Source: Mesotaenium endlicherianum (Eukaryota; Streptophyta; Zygnematophyceae; Zygnematales; Mesotaeniaceae). Taken from it: a DNA stretch of 37,383 nucleotides. Numbering within the stretch: the stretch's first letter is position 1; the number at the start of each line of letters is the position of its first letter. This document shows positions 1 through 28,797 of the stretch, one piece after another. A program made the position numbers and the translations under genes. The stretch spans positions 663,729 to 701,111 of the forward strand of contig WELA01003054.1 in NCBI GenBank assembly GCA_009602735.1, in the 5' to 3' direction. The notes beneath the pieces are model-generated. The model had not been told where the DNA came from, ran no database searches, and saw nothing but the letters and a program-made list of their open reading frames with translations.

Positions 1-1011
1 CCCCCCCCCCCTCACCCAATGATCCCTACGGAATGTTGGGACCCACAACCAAGTGATGCACGTCATCATCCCCGCCCTTCTCTCCCTTCCGCTCTCGTTC
101 GCTGCCCCTTCCCCCCTCCAATTTCTTTCCTCCCCAGCAATGCTAAATGTATCACTGGTAGTCCATCCAAGCTAGACAGGTGGCGCATCACTGAAGCTCT
201 TTGAACGCTCCTTCCCAACACCCGCAGAGACATATATATTTATTTATTTATTATTTATCGTAATTGTAAATAGGTCAACTTGTATACAGGAGATTTTTAA
301 GGTCATTGTAGCTTTCAATAAAATATGGTATATTAGCATTTCATTCTGTACAGAAAGAGGCTAAAAGCAAAAACATATGCACATTATCATACATGGTAAC
401 GTCAACTGCAAAGTTGCAAACATTAGTTACGCTAATCAACATTCTAATACATCAGACAAGTCTACGCCTTCATGTATCAAGTACAATGTCTAGCTCTCAA
501 GAGTGATGAGTAGGAGTACGCCATAAAAGAGGCTTGATACACATACTCCTGATTCTTTCTGTGTGACTTCAACTTGAAAATCCAAGCCAACTTGACTAGC
601 CCTACATACACACAAACGTGTGCAGCCTAAGGTAAGGCATCAGCGCTTGTATGCATGTATGAGTAAGAAATGCTGGGAAATACACGACAGAATGCCTGCC
701 CTGCTTACACAACCAACACCAAGCAAAGCAGGGCCTGATAGCCATTCCTGATCCTTCTTCCCGACACCTTAGTGGGCAGCCTTGCCCAATTCTGGGCTGG
801 CTAGCAACGCCTCTACCTCCTGCAGCATCCTCGTACAACTCGCTATACACGTCAGCAGCACGTCCAGCTGCCTATTAAGATATAAATAAACTAAAGGGCG
901 CAGTCCCCTGCACTTTGCTGGAAGTTTCAACACACCCAAGACTCAAGAGACATGCAATTGTTGCACAACTGAAGTGGCGGCTTCGCCGGGAGGGCGAGCG
1001 CAAGGGAGGGC
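1..1011. other. Region downstream of the VEL gene, no gene seen
   Basis: The window begins with a run of C. AT-rich sequence follows at about 225-620, including a TTATTTATTTATTATTTA tract at 237-258, which on the minus strand could serve the 3' end of the VEL transcript. No ORF with protein-like composition was found. A copy of the palindromic decamer described in the findings lies at 175-184. Confidence 0.4.
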
Positions 1012-17645
<16,634 letters not shown>

Positions 17646-17680
17646 CTCAGACTTTGGGCTCTACCCTAGCTGAGCACAAT

Positions 17681-17905
17681 TCAAGATAGTGTTCCTTTTC
17701 CACAAGGCACTAGTCCATCCTCTTCATAAGACTCGTCGTGGCAGGACTCTCTCTCCATGTAGTAAGATAACCTAGTGCCAGTCAGCGGGACATGTTCTAC
17801 CCATCGTTGTTCAAATTCTAAATCATCACCAACATGCACTTTAAAACTGTCAAGATGCTTCATCCTGGGCGTCAATGGGCAGGATACATAGCTAGTTACG
17901 TTCAC
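17681..17905 (-). CDS. Short ORF just upstream of the VEL start; upstream exon or uORF
   Basis: A 74-codon open stretch with balanced composition ends in TGA only 35 bases before the VEL ATG, on the same strand and in another frame. It is preceded by a plausible acceptor (TTTTAG after a pyrimidine-poor tract), so it could be a terminal exon of an upstream gene, an alternative 5' exon of VEL, or an upstream ORF in its leader. The first methionine codon lies internally. I recognise no domain. Confidence 0.3.
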   Translation of the reverse strand: MNVTSYVSCPLTPRMKHLDSFKVHVGDDLEFEQRWVEHVPLTGTRLSYYMERESCHDESYEEDGLVPCGKGTLS

Positions 17906-18805
17906 AAGACTAAAAGTTCAACTTCTTTTTTTTGTCACACAGCAGAAGTATGCAGGATATACTTGCGTCTCTCTTGAGGCTATCACCAACCGGTCGACGC
18001 CTTTTACTTGTTTATGTAAGCCTCCTCAACTACCACCCACTTCCTTCACGTACAACACGAAAAGCTGCAGATAGTGACGTGGAGATACCGCAGCTTTTAT
18101 GCTCGTCGGTTATTTGCTAGCACGTTGCTGAATTGGAAAGTGGTGCTCTCGCACTAAACATAATGGTCTTACCTTCAACTGTTTCCGATCATTATAGACA
18201 TTATTACCATGCATCGTAGTTCTTTTTTCGCGAAGTTCTTCGCAATTAACCTGGAGTCATTGATAGAAGAAAGAACCAAACGTCACTGATCGAACAAAAC
18301 TACATCAGAGCCTCTACCGCAAGTGTTCCATAAGACCATTACCTTCATACAGCCAGATTTATGACTTGCATCTTTGTCCAAGGGTGTCCATATTGGCCAG
18401 AATGCTGTGGTGAAGGTTGTAAAATGAAGGACGATAGAATGGCCCGAGGTAGCAAATTTGTGGCTTAACCCACGAGCAGACAAAGGAAAGTATCAAGTTT
18501 CTGAGCGTGGACTACTTTCTTGATGTAAAGGAAGACGCAACTGTAACATGAGAGGACCTTGAAAGTTGCAACATGGAGTACATTAAACATTCCGATATAT
18601 GGCTTCAGGTACTACGTAGAAAGTTGAAAGGATGGCATGATGTCTGTTTCGTTTCCTGAATACGACCTGGAGGCCTTCTACTTGTGAAACTGATAAGTAT
18701 GTGATTAGGGGGTCTAGATGTACAACCTGTCCTCTAAGATTGTGAAAGCTTCGTGTAGTATGTTCATGTGTGCGGGATTACACTAGCCACCCGTACTCAA
18801 GCATC

Positions 18806-19516
18806 TTAATAATTAAATCGTGAGGGATCTGCTACTAAATTCGAGGAGGCGGTTTGAACTTCTTTTGCACTTTTTCTACTCATATCCAGCTGTGCCCATA
18901 AGTCTTGATTTTGCGCTTCTCTTCTAGCAGCAGTTTGTTTCTGCATAGAAAGCAATTTTCTCTGCACACTCAGCGTGGCCCCAAGGCGGCTGATGCGGCA
19001 TACTGACTGGCTTACCACTGGCAGAGGTGATGTAATGCCAAACTTCGAAGCAAGCTGAGGCTGCGCTTGCTGATCCACAATACGCTGTGGGGATAATTGA
19101 TGGTTGGAAGCGTCACTGTGCTGAGTGCTTGCAAGTCATGCGATATAGATATACTCTTTCCCTTGTCCAGCATTCCCTTGATACTCTCGTGTCCAAATGT
19201 TCTGCAAATTTTTAGTGTGTGCCCCCTTCAGGCGTGAAGCTATGAAGAACAAGATGAAGAATACCTTGACGGTGCAGAGGGCATGCTTAAAGCAGCAGAT
19301 GCTGTGTGGAATTTCCCTTGTTGTCATGGGCTCTTCTGCTGTTCTCATGGAAGCAGCAATTGCACTCCCTCTCTCCATGGTGCAACCAGCAATATTTTCC
19401 TTGTAGGGAATATCAGCCACCGCCTCAATACTGATCCCTTCTCTTCTTGGATGTGCAGTTCTCCCCCTTTCTGTGAAATGCAGGGGCCCGGTGACAGTCG
19501 GAGAAGTCTGATTTGA
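18806..19516 (-). CDS. Hypothetical protein, two C-terminal exons (partial)
   Basis: A candidate exon at 19516-19265 starts after CAGACAG and ends at AAG|GTATTC in phase 0. The next exon, 19084-18806, starts after a good CCCCACAG acceptor in phase 0 and ends in TAA. The last exon encodes a Gln/Lys/Arg/Glu-rich, probably helical C-terminus (KLLSMQKQTAARREAQNQ). Upstream exons were not found, and a plus-strand reading of 19570-19740 is also fairly protein-like, so strand is not certain. I do not recognise the family. Confidence 0.35.
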
Positions 19517-20749
19517 CTGTCTGGCACAGCTTTGTTGCATATTTCTTATTTGCGCCAGTCAGTCATTGTTGTGAAGTGCAGGCATCAGGAGAAAGACTTC
19601 CTCTCTTGAAAAAGATGGAGGAGGCAATGTGCAACCACTTCTTTGGAGCAATTGTGCAAAACGTTGTGATGGGCAAAGCATGGGAGGCTAGCAGAACTAA
19701 CAAAGGCCAGGAGCTGCTGGTGCTGCATATGCTAGTGTAAGGCTGTCTTGGCTGCATGAATGGACTCGTTCTGTTACCTGACGGATTGACCTTTCAGTAG
19801 AACTTGCAAATGTTCGAACAGATAGTGTAGGAATGATTGAGCACTGTGTCAATAACACAAGTGGACAGTATTAGTTTTCCTTCACTGGCGCTATTGTGAG
19901 GTTGTTCAGTTGGTAGCGTTCAACAAGTATCCAGGTGTTCATAAGTTTGCATCTGGCTCTGGAACATATCAGGCGAAATACAATGACTTGTATGTATCTT
20001 ATATGGATGTCCAGCATGCTCCGTGCTGTGACAGGTGCAATAACTTCAACGTTTAGGCACTGCCGTCGACTTTCAAAAGCGCTAGAAAGGAAGGAGGGTG
20101 GTGTCCTGTTAGTGGTAAATTGTAGTGCCCGCTAAATGATAGCGTGGTGCTAAGTGGAAGACTTTGATTTTGGTAGGAAAAGGTTCAAGATTGTATGCCG
20201 CCCAGATTAGCAACCCTTGCAGGTAATTGCTTTTTGTGATCGTCACATTTCGGGTATAAACACGACACGTCCAGGGACATGGAAGTGAGCTATTATTTGA
20301 CTTGTGTTTTTCCTTTGAATGGTAGTGCATCAAAAAGATGGTACAATGGCATGTGTAGGGGTAGCACCCACTCCTGCTCTCGTCTATACGTCTCGAGTGG
20401 GCTAGGGCAGGAGATTTGATTGTAACATAGAGTAAGCTATACTGACCTTGTCCACTAGTACCTTGTGTCTGAAATCTACTTCACGAACTAAAAAGTCTAC
20501 AGCTTATACAGATTGAAAGACAGGAGGCAGAAAATTGGAAAGAATGGGTGACAAAACGTAATTGCCCAGAGCTATACAAAAGAATGAAAGTTTGGGAACA
20601 AACAAACTGTAATTGTGCATTGCCCCTCTCCCTGCGAACGTTATCCTAACGGGATACGCGCGCGCACATACATTTGGGGAGCTACGAACACGCCAGGCAG
20701 CTGGCACAGAAGCTGGCCCTGCGTGAAGCCCCCCCCAAGCAATGCTTTT

Positions 20750-23559
20750 TTACAAGCACGTAGGATCGTTGACGTAGCACTTGCCTTGCCTCAGCATGGG
20801 CTTCAGGGACTTTGCGGGGGTGGCAACAAAACCGGGTGTGGAGCTTATCGACGTCAGCGAGCTCGTCAGCAGCTTCTTGCCAAGCCTCGAGTTCTTCACG
20901 ACCAGGGGGATGTTCTCCTGCGCGATGTCGATGCTCTGGATGGTGGTGTTGTGCACCACGATGGAGCCTCCGCTGCTCGTCCTGCACGAGTGACGGCAAT
21001 GAGCAGAGTCTGCGTCAGAACGTGACCTTCCTTGAATAGAATTTCTAGGTCCTTTTTAGGTCCTTCAAGTACCCAGACTATCAATTTTGATAGCAGAACG
21101 GACTACTGACCAGAAGTAGAAATGGGTCTCCCTCCCAGCAACGACTGGCTGTTGCCATGTGTGCAGAGCTTTAACAAGAGTAGTTCCTTGGACAGTTGGC
21201 TCCTCGAACGGTCTCAATGATATGCAACCCCTCATGGCACATTGCACATCACGCCATCTTGAGCTTCACCGCCTACGCTACCCAACTCTCTCGCCCCGGA
21301 GACAAGCTCTCTCTGGAGACAAGCAGGAGAAATGAAACAAATGAAGCTCGCGTATATAGAATATAGAAGCTGAGGAAGGTTCCGGTGTGCTGGAAAGAGC
21401 AATAGCATGTGTGCAGACAGTTGGGCAATCGGGCAGGCAGGTAGATGGATGGGCGGGGGGGCGGACCGGCGGGCGGGCCGGTGGGTGGGCGTAGCAGTAG
21501 GTGAGTGGATGAGGGTTATGAGTAGGCGTGAAAGGAGGAAGAGGGAGAGTGAGTGGAGGAGAGAGAGAGAGAGGGGGGTAGGGAGAGAGAGTAACGTACT
21601 TGAGCACAAGAACGCCCAGCTTATAGTCGGTGACGACGGATGCCACCAGCATGCCGAGCAGCGAGCCGTTGGCGGGCACAGACACAACGCGGTCCAGGTT
21701 GAGGAGGTACACGGGGTCCACTGTCTGCCACTGCTTCAAGTCGATGGTGACGGTTCCTGCAGCAACCTGCATCGTTCACAACGCCCAGGGCTTGCATCTA
21801 TTTAGCATTGGATAAAGTGGAAACGCATCAGTGCAGACGGCTAAAGCTCCGGGTCAGGCACGTCCGGCACTCCTGCAGACATATCTCCCCTACCACCACC
21901 CCCTTCCCTCCCGCCCTTACTCCCCCTCCCTCTCCCCCTTCCTCCTCCCCCTCGGCCACCCTCCTCTCACCTCCTATCCCTTTCCCCGCCTCTTTTTCCA
22001 TCTACGACACTTTCACCGTGTAGCTGACCAGGTCTGGCCTGATCGTTAACTAAGCTTGTTATCGGAGAAGTGCACGTGTTAGAAGAACGACACAAAACAA
22101 TGGAGGCGTGGCGTGGCCTAAGGGCTGGGTGTGGTCTGCAGCGGTGGCACAAGAGCAGTCGTAGAGCAGAAAATGAAGCTTATTGTCCGGCATTCTTGTG
22201 TATCACTGCGCCTCATGCAAAGATGCGTCTACGACAGAATGTTTCTGGAAAATATACATCCCTATGGGTGGTGAAGGAATCTCGGACAGCCATGCATAGC
22301 TCCGGCCAGTCTCCTATAGAATTGTTTTGGAGCTATTTGTGATGCCCAGAGAGAAGGCCGTCTCTATCAAGTGATCAGAAGTTACATGCGCAAGGGAGGA
22401 ACTCAAGAATTCTTCGAGGTTTATCTGTTTTAAGCACCATAGCGTTTGATTATCCTTGGAAGCATTCTGAAATTTTGCATAGAGCTATGCGCGGGCACTC
22501 AAAGTTAGCTCTAATTTTTGTCGCTTTCTACAAAGGAACAGCACGCTCGAGAACATGAAAACAACAAGCAAGCAAGCAAACAAACAGCAATCCAGGAATG
22601 AGCACTTAATTCAAAGGCATGGGGGCATTGCTGTTCCAATTCAGGAGCAGGTATGTGAGGGGGTAAAAGTGGAACACAGCGCAGGAGAAGAGGCCACAAC
22701 AAATCTAAGCAGCTACCTGAACGGGGTTGTCGCTGTCCTTTGTGAGCAGCGAGCCTGTCTCAGAGTCGACGTGTGTGTCTTGCACAATCCCCGCAGCCAG
22801 CCAGACAGCGGCCAGAATGGTGGAGCACGAGAGAAGCAGCCACGCCATCCCCAGCATGGCAGCAATCTGCCAAGATGCACAGTAGCGACATTCATTCCAC
22901 GCGTCAACACAGGGGCTCTCCACAGGCACTGGGCGGCATCTAATGTTAGATGGCAGCAGGTGTTCCTAGTTCAGTGATGCATGAATTCGTGATCACATCA
23001 TCGAATTGACAACCTGCCTCTCATCGTGGCACTGCAACATTCCTGCTCTGACTCTCACCCACCTACTTAAACAACAGTACAATTTTGCAGCAGCATGAGT
23101 ATCTGCTTCATACAAAAAAGCTACACAGGACCGAGAAGAGGAACTGCGCAGCATTGCGGCATTCATAACAAATGACGACATAGAACTATAGAACTTGATG
23201 TGTTACAATCTCATGAGCTATTGACCTGTTCAAGAGAAATACACAACATTTTGTTTGTTCTACTATATTGCCACACATAGCCACATGTAGAACGGGCAGG
23301 GACCAGTAGCTAGCACCACCTCCAGCAACAGCAGGAGGCGAAAACACTCTGGAAGCACGACGTCCCTAAAACGAGAGGTCCAGAATCCACGTACCTTCCA
23401 GTTCCTGGCCCTCCGCTTCAACAGGCCCTGAACGCGGGCGGCGTTGATGAGCTCATCTTCAGTTAGGAAGCCGTCCGCCATTGTTCCTTCCCACCCCTCC
23501 TCGTGGAGCTGCTCTCTGAACGCCGTGTTCAGGCGGACCAGCTTGTCATTTGAGTGCAT
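20750..23559 (-). CDS. Single-pass membrane protein of unknown function, four exons, 237 residues
   Basis: Exons are 23559-23395, 22866-22717, 21766-21600 and 20981-20750. All junctions have GT/AG sites and agree in phase (0, 0, then two bases plus one). The ATG lies three bases after a good acceptor (CTACAG), so a 5' UTR intron is likely. Residues 1-55 are hydrophilic and end in a basic stretch, LLKRRARNWK. Residues about 56-81 form one hydrophobic segment (MLGMAWLLLSCSTILAAVWL), predicting a type II topology with the N-terminus in the cytosol. The remaining 150 or so residues form a mainly beta-like, Ser/Thr/Val-rich outer part with two cysteine-containing spots near the end. I do not recognise the family. 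Confidence 0.7.
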
Positions 23560-26500
23560 GTTCTGTAGTTACAGGGGAAACAAATTGGGAAGACAAGGAA
23601 TGAGTGGTCGTGGTTATAATAGGAAGAGTGTGTGTTCGTCGTGCCACAGCCGCTTCTCTCACTTCCCACTGCGTATGCTGTAGTCCTCCATATGCAACGG
23701 AGAGAGAAAAAAGGAGAAAGGAACCTGTTCACGTGCCATCAATCATCAGATGCTGCATCAGAAGACGTCCCCGTAAGATCTCTTGGAGAAAAGTGCAATT
23801 TTTTGGGCTTCCATCACCAAGCTACTACTAAGGTCGACACGGAGGCCAAGGCCTTCTGCCGGTGATGTCAACTGAGTACTGAGCAAACAGGTTTTCTGCA
23901 GTAACTGACTCGCTAAGCATGCCATCAACGAGCCTTGGGACCGTCATTGCCACATCGCAAGGGACTCCGAGGCAAGCATACGAGTCTCACGAAAACAGAA
24001 TGTAACTTGTAACCTGCATACTCTTTCGTGATGCACTTAGAACTTTAGGCTGCTGTAAGAGCAAAACTCGGATGTTGAAGAAGACTCTTAAGTGTAGCTA
24101 ACCCAAGATACATATGTAGAGTCATGCCACGAACGCATTCGTACACAAATAATGCAGAAAGACACTTGACTCATGACAAGGGCTCATTTTCTTACGTCTT
24201 CTCCGGCAAGTGGTTCCAGCTTCTGATGGGAGGGCATGAACATTTGCTCATCTCCATGCGCCATTATGTTGGCTTCTTACGGTCCTGTGTTTACTCCCTT
24301 GAATGCTGAGAACTGTCGTCGCCTAGTCCACTCACTAGTTGTAAAACTAGGCCGGAACCCGAATTAACACTACTTTTCACAGTGGGAAGAAAGAGCCCTA
24401 TCTTTCTGGAGGGTTTCACCGGAATATGCAAGCGACAGTACGTCCGCACTAGAAGCAGGCGCGCAGATCAACAATGGGAGAGTAGATGCAAATATTATGA
24501 TCACTCTGGTGCTGGGGGCAATATTATGCTTCACGTCAAGTCATACATTTTGTGCAATTGTGCAGCTTCAGCACCCATTGCAATCCAGTGTATCAGGTGC
24601 CCGGGCTCCAGAGGTATACCTTTTTTAGCTTGTTGGTGCTTTAATGTTGGCTTTTCGTCGACAGCTCCTGAAATCAGGTGGTTCAGGAATCACAAGAAAC
24701 ATTGTCCCTGTTGTCCGGGTCCCAGACTCCACATGATCCGCCTTTGGACTCCTACAAAACAAACAAGAAAAAGTGAAATAATCTCATTCAAATCTTTAAA
24801 GGCCAGAGATTGGCAAATGCTACCGACAAGGCGCAAATTAAAAAAAAATTCCATCCCAATCATTATATAGTCTAGATAAGCACTCGTCGCTTCACCCAGG
24901 GGCACCCAGGCCCCAGGGGTCTTCAGTACAACTCGCTTCTGGAAGGTTAAGTAATAAAATGCGGAAAATGTAAAATTTGACATAGCCCAGTTCCAGCAAA
25001 TGCCAGATGGAACTGGACGGCTCTTTTGTTTCCAAGCGAAACCTGACTCCTACCTACTGCCCACTTCCTCTGGTGACTGTACTCATGCATTATGACTATT
25101 AACTCAAGACAGGACTTAACCGACACAAATGCTAGCGGTATACGTGGAGAATCACAACCAGTGACCACAATGAACCATAATCGACCACAGTCTCCAACCA
25201 TGTCCAACCTAGCTAGAAGTTCTTCGAGTGAATGCTGTAATGCACGTGGAGAGTGAGTTTTTGTCTCTAGTATTGTGTAATCATCACAAGAAGGTCGGAA
25301 TTTGGTACAGAATTCGGTGCTGTAACCAGCTATTACAGTCGTTATTCTGTCGGGAAGTGTTTCATAAAACGGACACGAGTGACTTTGCTAGTTTCTGGAC
25401 TAACTTCATTGATCCCCGCTTTTGATCCCCGGTAAGCCTTTATGCTAATAATAATGAACTATACGCAGCTATGCGGGTATCAACAAACTCACGCTCCAAT
25501 TTACAACCCCGTTCAAGTCGGTTTGACCTGTTTATCTCTTTTGACCAAGACCGTTCACAATGTCTGTGCGGATCAGGCCCCAGGATTCGGAAATTAAATA
25601 AAGTTGTTAATTCTGCGAACATGGAAATCATGTCGGGTGAAAGCCCCTTCAACTGTTCAACGGGAGCAAATGTCCCATTTTTCCAATCTTTAGATTGGAT
25701 GTTACAAAAATTATGTCTGGGCTTCTTTACACCGGCCAAAACGAGGTATATAGAATAGATTAAAAGAATGACGTCGTGCCAGCAAGTACATCACCCAATC
25801 TAAGGTGATCTAGGGCCAAATTAAGAGTGCCTGTGAGTTCCCATTGCTAAAGAGGAAATACACTTCTAAGGTTTCAAATTAGCTTGGTTTATTGCCTTCT
25901 ACGACATGTATGGGAAAAGTACAGTGGGGGGTGTGAGGTTCAGTTCATATTCTGGCTGCTCTTGTACCAGCTCTTGCATAAAGTCTTGGGTAAACTGCAT
26001 GTGTCTCTAGAAAGTTATCTGGCTTTCTTGGAGAAGGAAATAGGAGGTGAGACTACCCATAGAAGTTGGTAGCCTCAGGCTATGATTTATTGGGCAAAAC
26101 TACATGTACTCCAAGATTTCCACCAATTAAGCCTCTTTATTAATCGTGTAGCTAGGCCAAAGATCTCTTGGACAGAGCTGACCGTGTGAGTGGTGATTTT
26201 CTCCTGCCTGCCTAGGAGCAACATTGATTTCCCTTGGCAATACAAATCCACAAATCATATACTCAACACATTGCATAAACTAAATGCGTTGATTGTGTCA
26301 ACATTCTGCAATAGCTAATTGTCTCAGCACACACATTCTATTGTCTTGGATTCACAAGTTGATTGTCTCAGCAAAGAGTCTTGGTTGTTCCAAGATACAC
26401 AATGATCTTGACGGGTCAACTGAATTGAAGTTAAATTAAACAGATAATCAAGGTTTCAATAATTGACTCAAGACAGTCCATAGATCCACCTGACACTCAC

Positions 26501-27965
26501 TTGTAGTAGGATGTGTCCTGCTGTTGATTGGTTACTCATGTTGATCCACATTGAACCGAGCTATTGTAACCTATTGTTTGTGAGCGAACTTATTAAATTT
26601 TTGATTCAAGTGTAAATTTCGCTATTTCTGGTCTGAATTTTGATTGTGGTGGGGTTAATTGGAGAAAGCTTGTGTGGGATGGTGGCCAAAATTTGGTCCT
26701 GGTACACTCATGGGTATGGTTGGCTGTGTGTACTGAACAGGTGCCTATTGTGGGAAGAATTGCTTATGGTTGCTAACTGCTAGTGCTTTGTATAGGCCAT
26801 AAAGGCAACGGTTGGAGAAGTGGCCGGGCTTCTGGCTTGTGTAACAAATTTAATTATTGTACACAGAAAGAAGAATGTGTTGCCTAGGTTTAGAGATTTT
26901 TTCCTCCTTGATTGTACTACTTCTGTTTTCTTTTACTTGGAAAAATGCTTTGAAACCTTTATCCCACTTTTTGTCCTCATAGGTCTAGAGACTTCTACCA
27001 AAAGATTCCATCCATATTTGTTTGCTCAGTTAATCAGACGTAATCTATATTATAGCAGACAAACTTTATGAGAGCAAGCGTCTGACTTCTTCAAGAACTT
27101 GTTTTAAGTTTATTCAGGATTGCTTGTGCATCGCTGGTCAAGTCGACCATATTGGAGCAGTCGCCCATGTGCATCTTGTACTTCATCTCAACCCTCTTCA
27201 CTTGTTGCATCCACTTGTCGTTGTCGTTGTTGATGGTTGTCTTATCTCGAGTGAGCGTAAGTACCAATTGTTGTATTTGTCATAATTGCTGTGTGACATA
27301 TATTAAAGTAGGACATAACTCAACTACTGGCAGAGACTCAAGGGGCTGTGAGACCCGTTCTTGGATTTCCTCCTGGACTAGCTGATGTACCACAGTTCTC
27401 TGAGATGCTGCTCCACATGATTCCTCCTCGGTGGGAGTTTTTGCCTAAGAGGAGCTGTGGAGTCGGCTCTAGCCGCAGCATCCACCATAGCAAGCGCTCT
27501 CAACCTAGTGAGGATACGTCTATTTTTATGCTAAATTGCCCTAAGACGAATCTGTGACATGGACGGGGTAGCAAACTCAACTATGCACGGTGTTAGTGTG
27601 TTTGCTTGAGTTCTACTGGTTCTAGCTGCACTTAAGTAGTGCAAACTCTTGAAAATGCATTATTTGGTTGAAGTTGGAAAATGTGAATGTTTCACAGTCG
27701 TGATTATTTCTCTTTGTGCATTTCCCTCGCTTTCAACCTCTTTGAGCTCTTGTTCAAATTATCAGCTGTAATATTGATTCCTCTCCATCAACATTTTGCG
27801 CAATTTTACTTGCGTTACGGCATCAGTTTTTGAGTTTTACTTGCACATAAGTTGTTTGTGTGACAATTGTATCAAAAGTGACTCAATTTGATAACAACAA
27901 ACCGCCAATGTAAACTACAAACCACTATTTTTTGGCGATATTCAATGATGGAGAGGCCGTTGTAC
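23560..27965. other. Intergenic region without a supportable gene
   Basis: The sequence is AT-richer than the left half. Short open stretches exist on both strands (for example 24382-24870 plus and 25440-25739 minus), but none shows a domain, phase-linked exons or a family motif. TTGTCTCAGCA-like words recur at 26310-26380. A minus-strand 63-codon stretch at 27279-27091, with KRVEMKYKMHMGDC, looks vaguely like a retroelement gag remnant but has no start or second motif. Confidence 0.4.
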
Positions 27966-28684
27966 TGAAATGAATCGACTTACCAAATAGGCGATTAACC
28001 ATTACTAAAGATCTTTATATCAGCAAGTAATCTTTATGGTATTTCCGTTAACTAGTTAAACGGCAAAGGACAATACACTAGCAGGGAATAATACTCGTAA
28101 GTCAAATGCGAGTAAACTAGCATCAATGATGCAAATCAGTAAACTCATACATAAGCAAGGTTAGAAGACAGTGCGTATCAATGGCTTCTCGCCTTGGATT
28201 CAGATCTCTCTCAGTAAGCTGTACAAGAGAGTTGGCCTCGTTTCCGAATGCCGAACTCGAGAGCAATGCCTAGCATATGTACATGGAATGAGTTTACTGT
28301 TCAACGGTCAGTGCGATGGCACCGCCTACCCGGGAGTTAACCACGTTGGTAGGACCTCGGTTAACCAAATCCACCGCCATCTCCCATCATCCCGAATAGC
28401 CATCCATCATGGGGATGTCATCTGGCCATTCATCTAGCAGGTCGTACTTAGATGCATATCAAGGCAGTTCGCTGCTACCGAGCACGGAAGTCAGCTGGCT
28501 GTCAAAGAATGTGTCAGCAAGCTGACTTAAGTTGACTTCAGCCTGCTGCTTTCGGCTGAGTCATTAAACTGATAATTATGTAAAGTCCAGCAGACTGACT
28601 ATTAACTAAAGTTCAGCAGGCTGAACTTAATTAACTATTATATTTAAATGAATATTATATCCACTAATATACTGATTCATTACA
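27966..28684 (-). repeat. 3' LTR of the chromovirus
   Basis: This 719-bp copy is clearly homologous end to end with 36040-36759. About 30 differences are visible, only two of them between 28135 and 28439. The boundary was set by TGAAATGAAT at one end and GATTCATTACA at the other, both shared by the two copies. Confidence 0.93.
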
Positions 28685-28694
28685 ATCCCTCCAA
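28685..28694 (-). promoter_or_regulatory. Polypurine tract
   Basis: On the minus strand GTTGGAGGGAT runs directly into the TG of the 3' LTR. It is a purine-rich tract in the expected position for plus-strand priming during reverse transcription. Confidence 0.75.
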
Positions 28695-28797
28695 CTTAAC
28701 TTGTTGTCGCCTCGACAACATTAAACTGCAGAAATTTTAAATAAGGGAACTGAACCTGACCAGCCTCCCTTACTGACTGCCTCTTCAGCGTGTCACC

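Noticed and set aside
19513..19740. Plus-strand 75-codon ORF, briefly compared with ENY2/SUS1
   Set aside because: Only about ten residues resembled that family and the similarity stopped there. No linked exon was found.
25440..25739. Minus-strand 99-codon ORF (and its plus-strand shadow)
   Set aside because: Composition is protein-like, but there is no domain, no linked exon and no second motif. It may be a transposon relic.
28171..28437. 88-codon plus-strand ORF present in both LTRs (also 36246-36512)
   Set aside because: It begins with GTG, is antisense to the element, and both differences between the copies change an amino acid, so no coding constraint is shown. Its overlap with the conserved LTR core is noted in the LTR finding.
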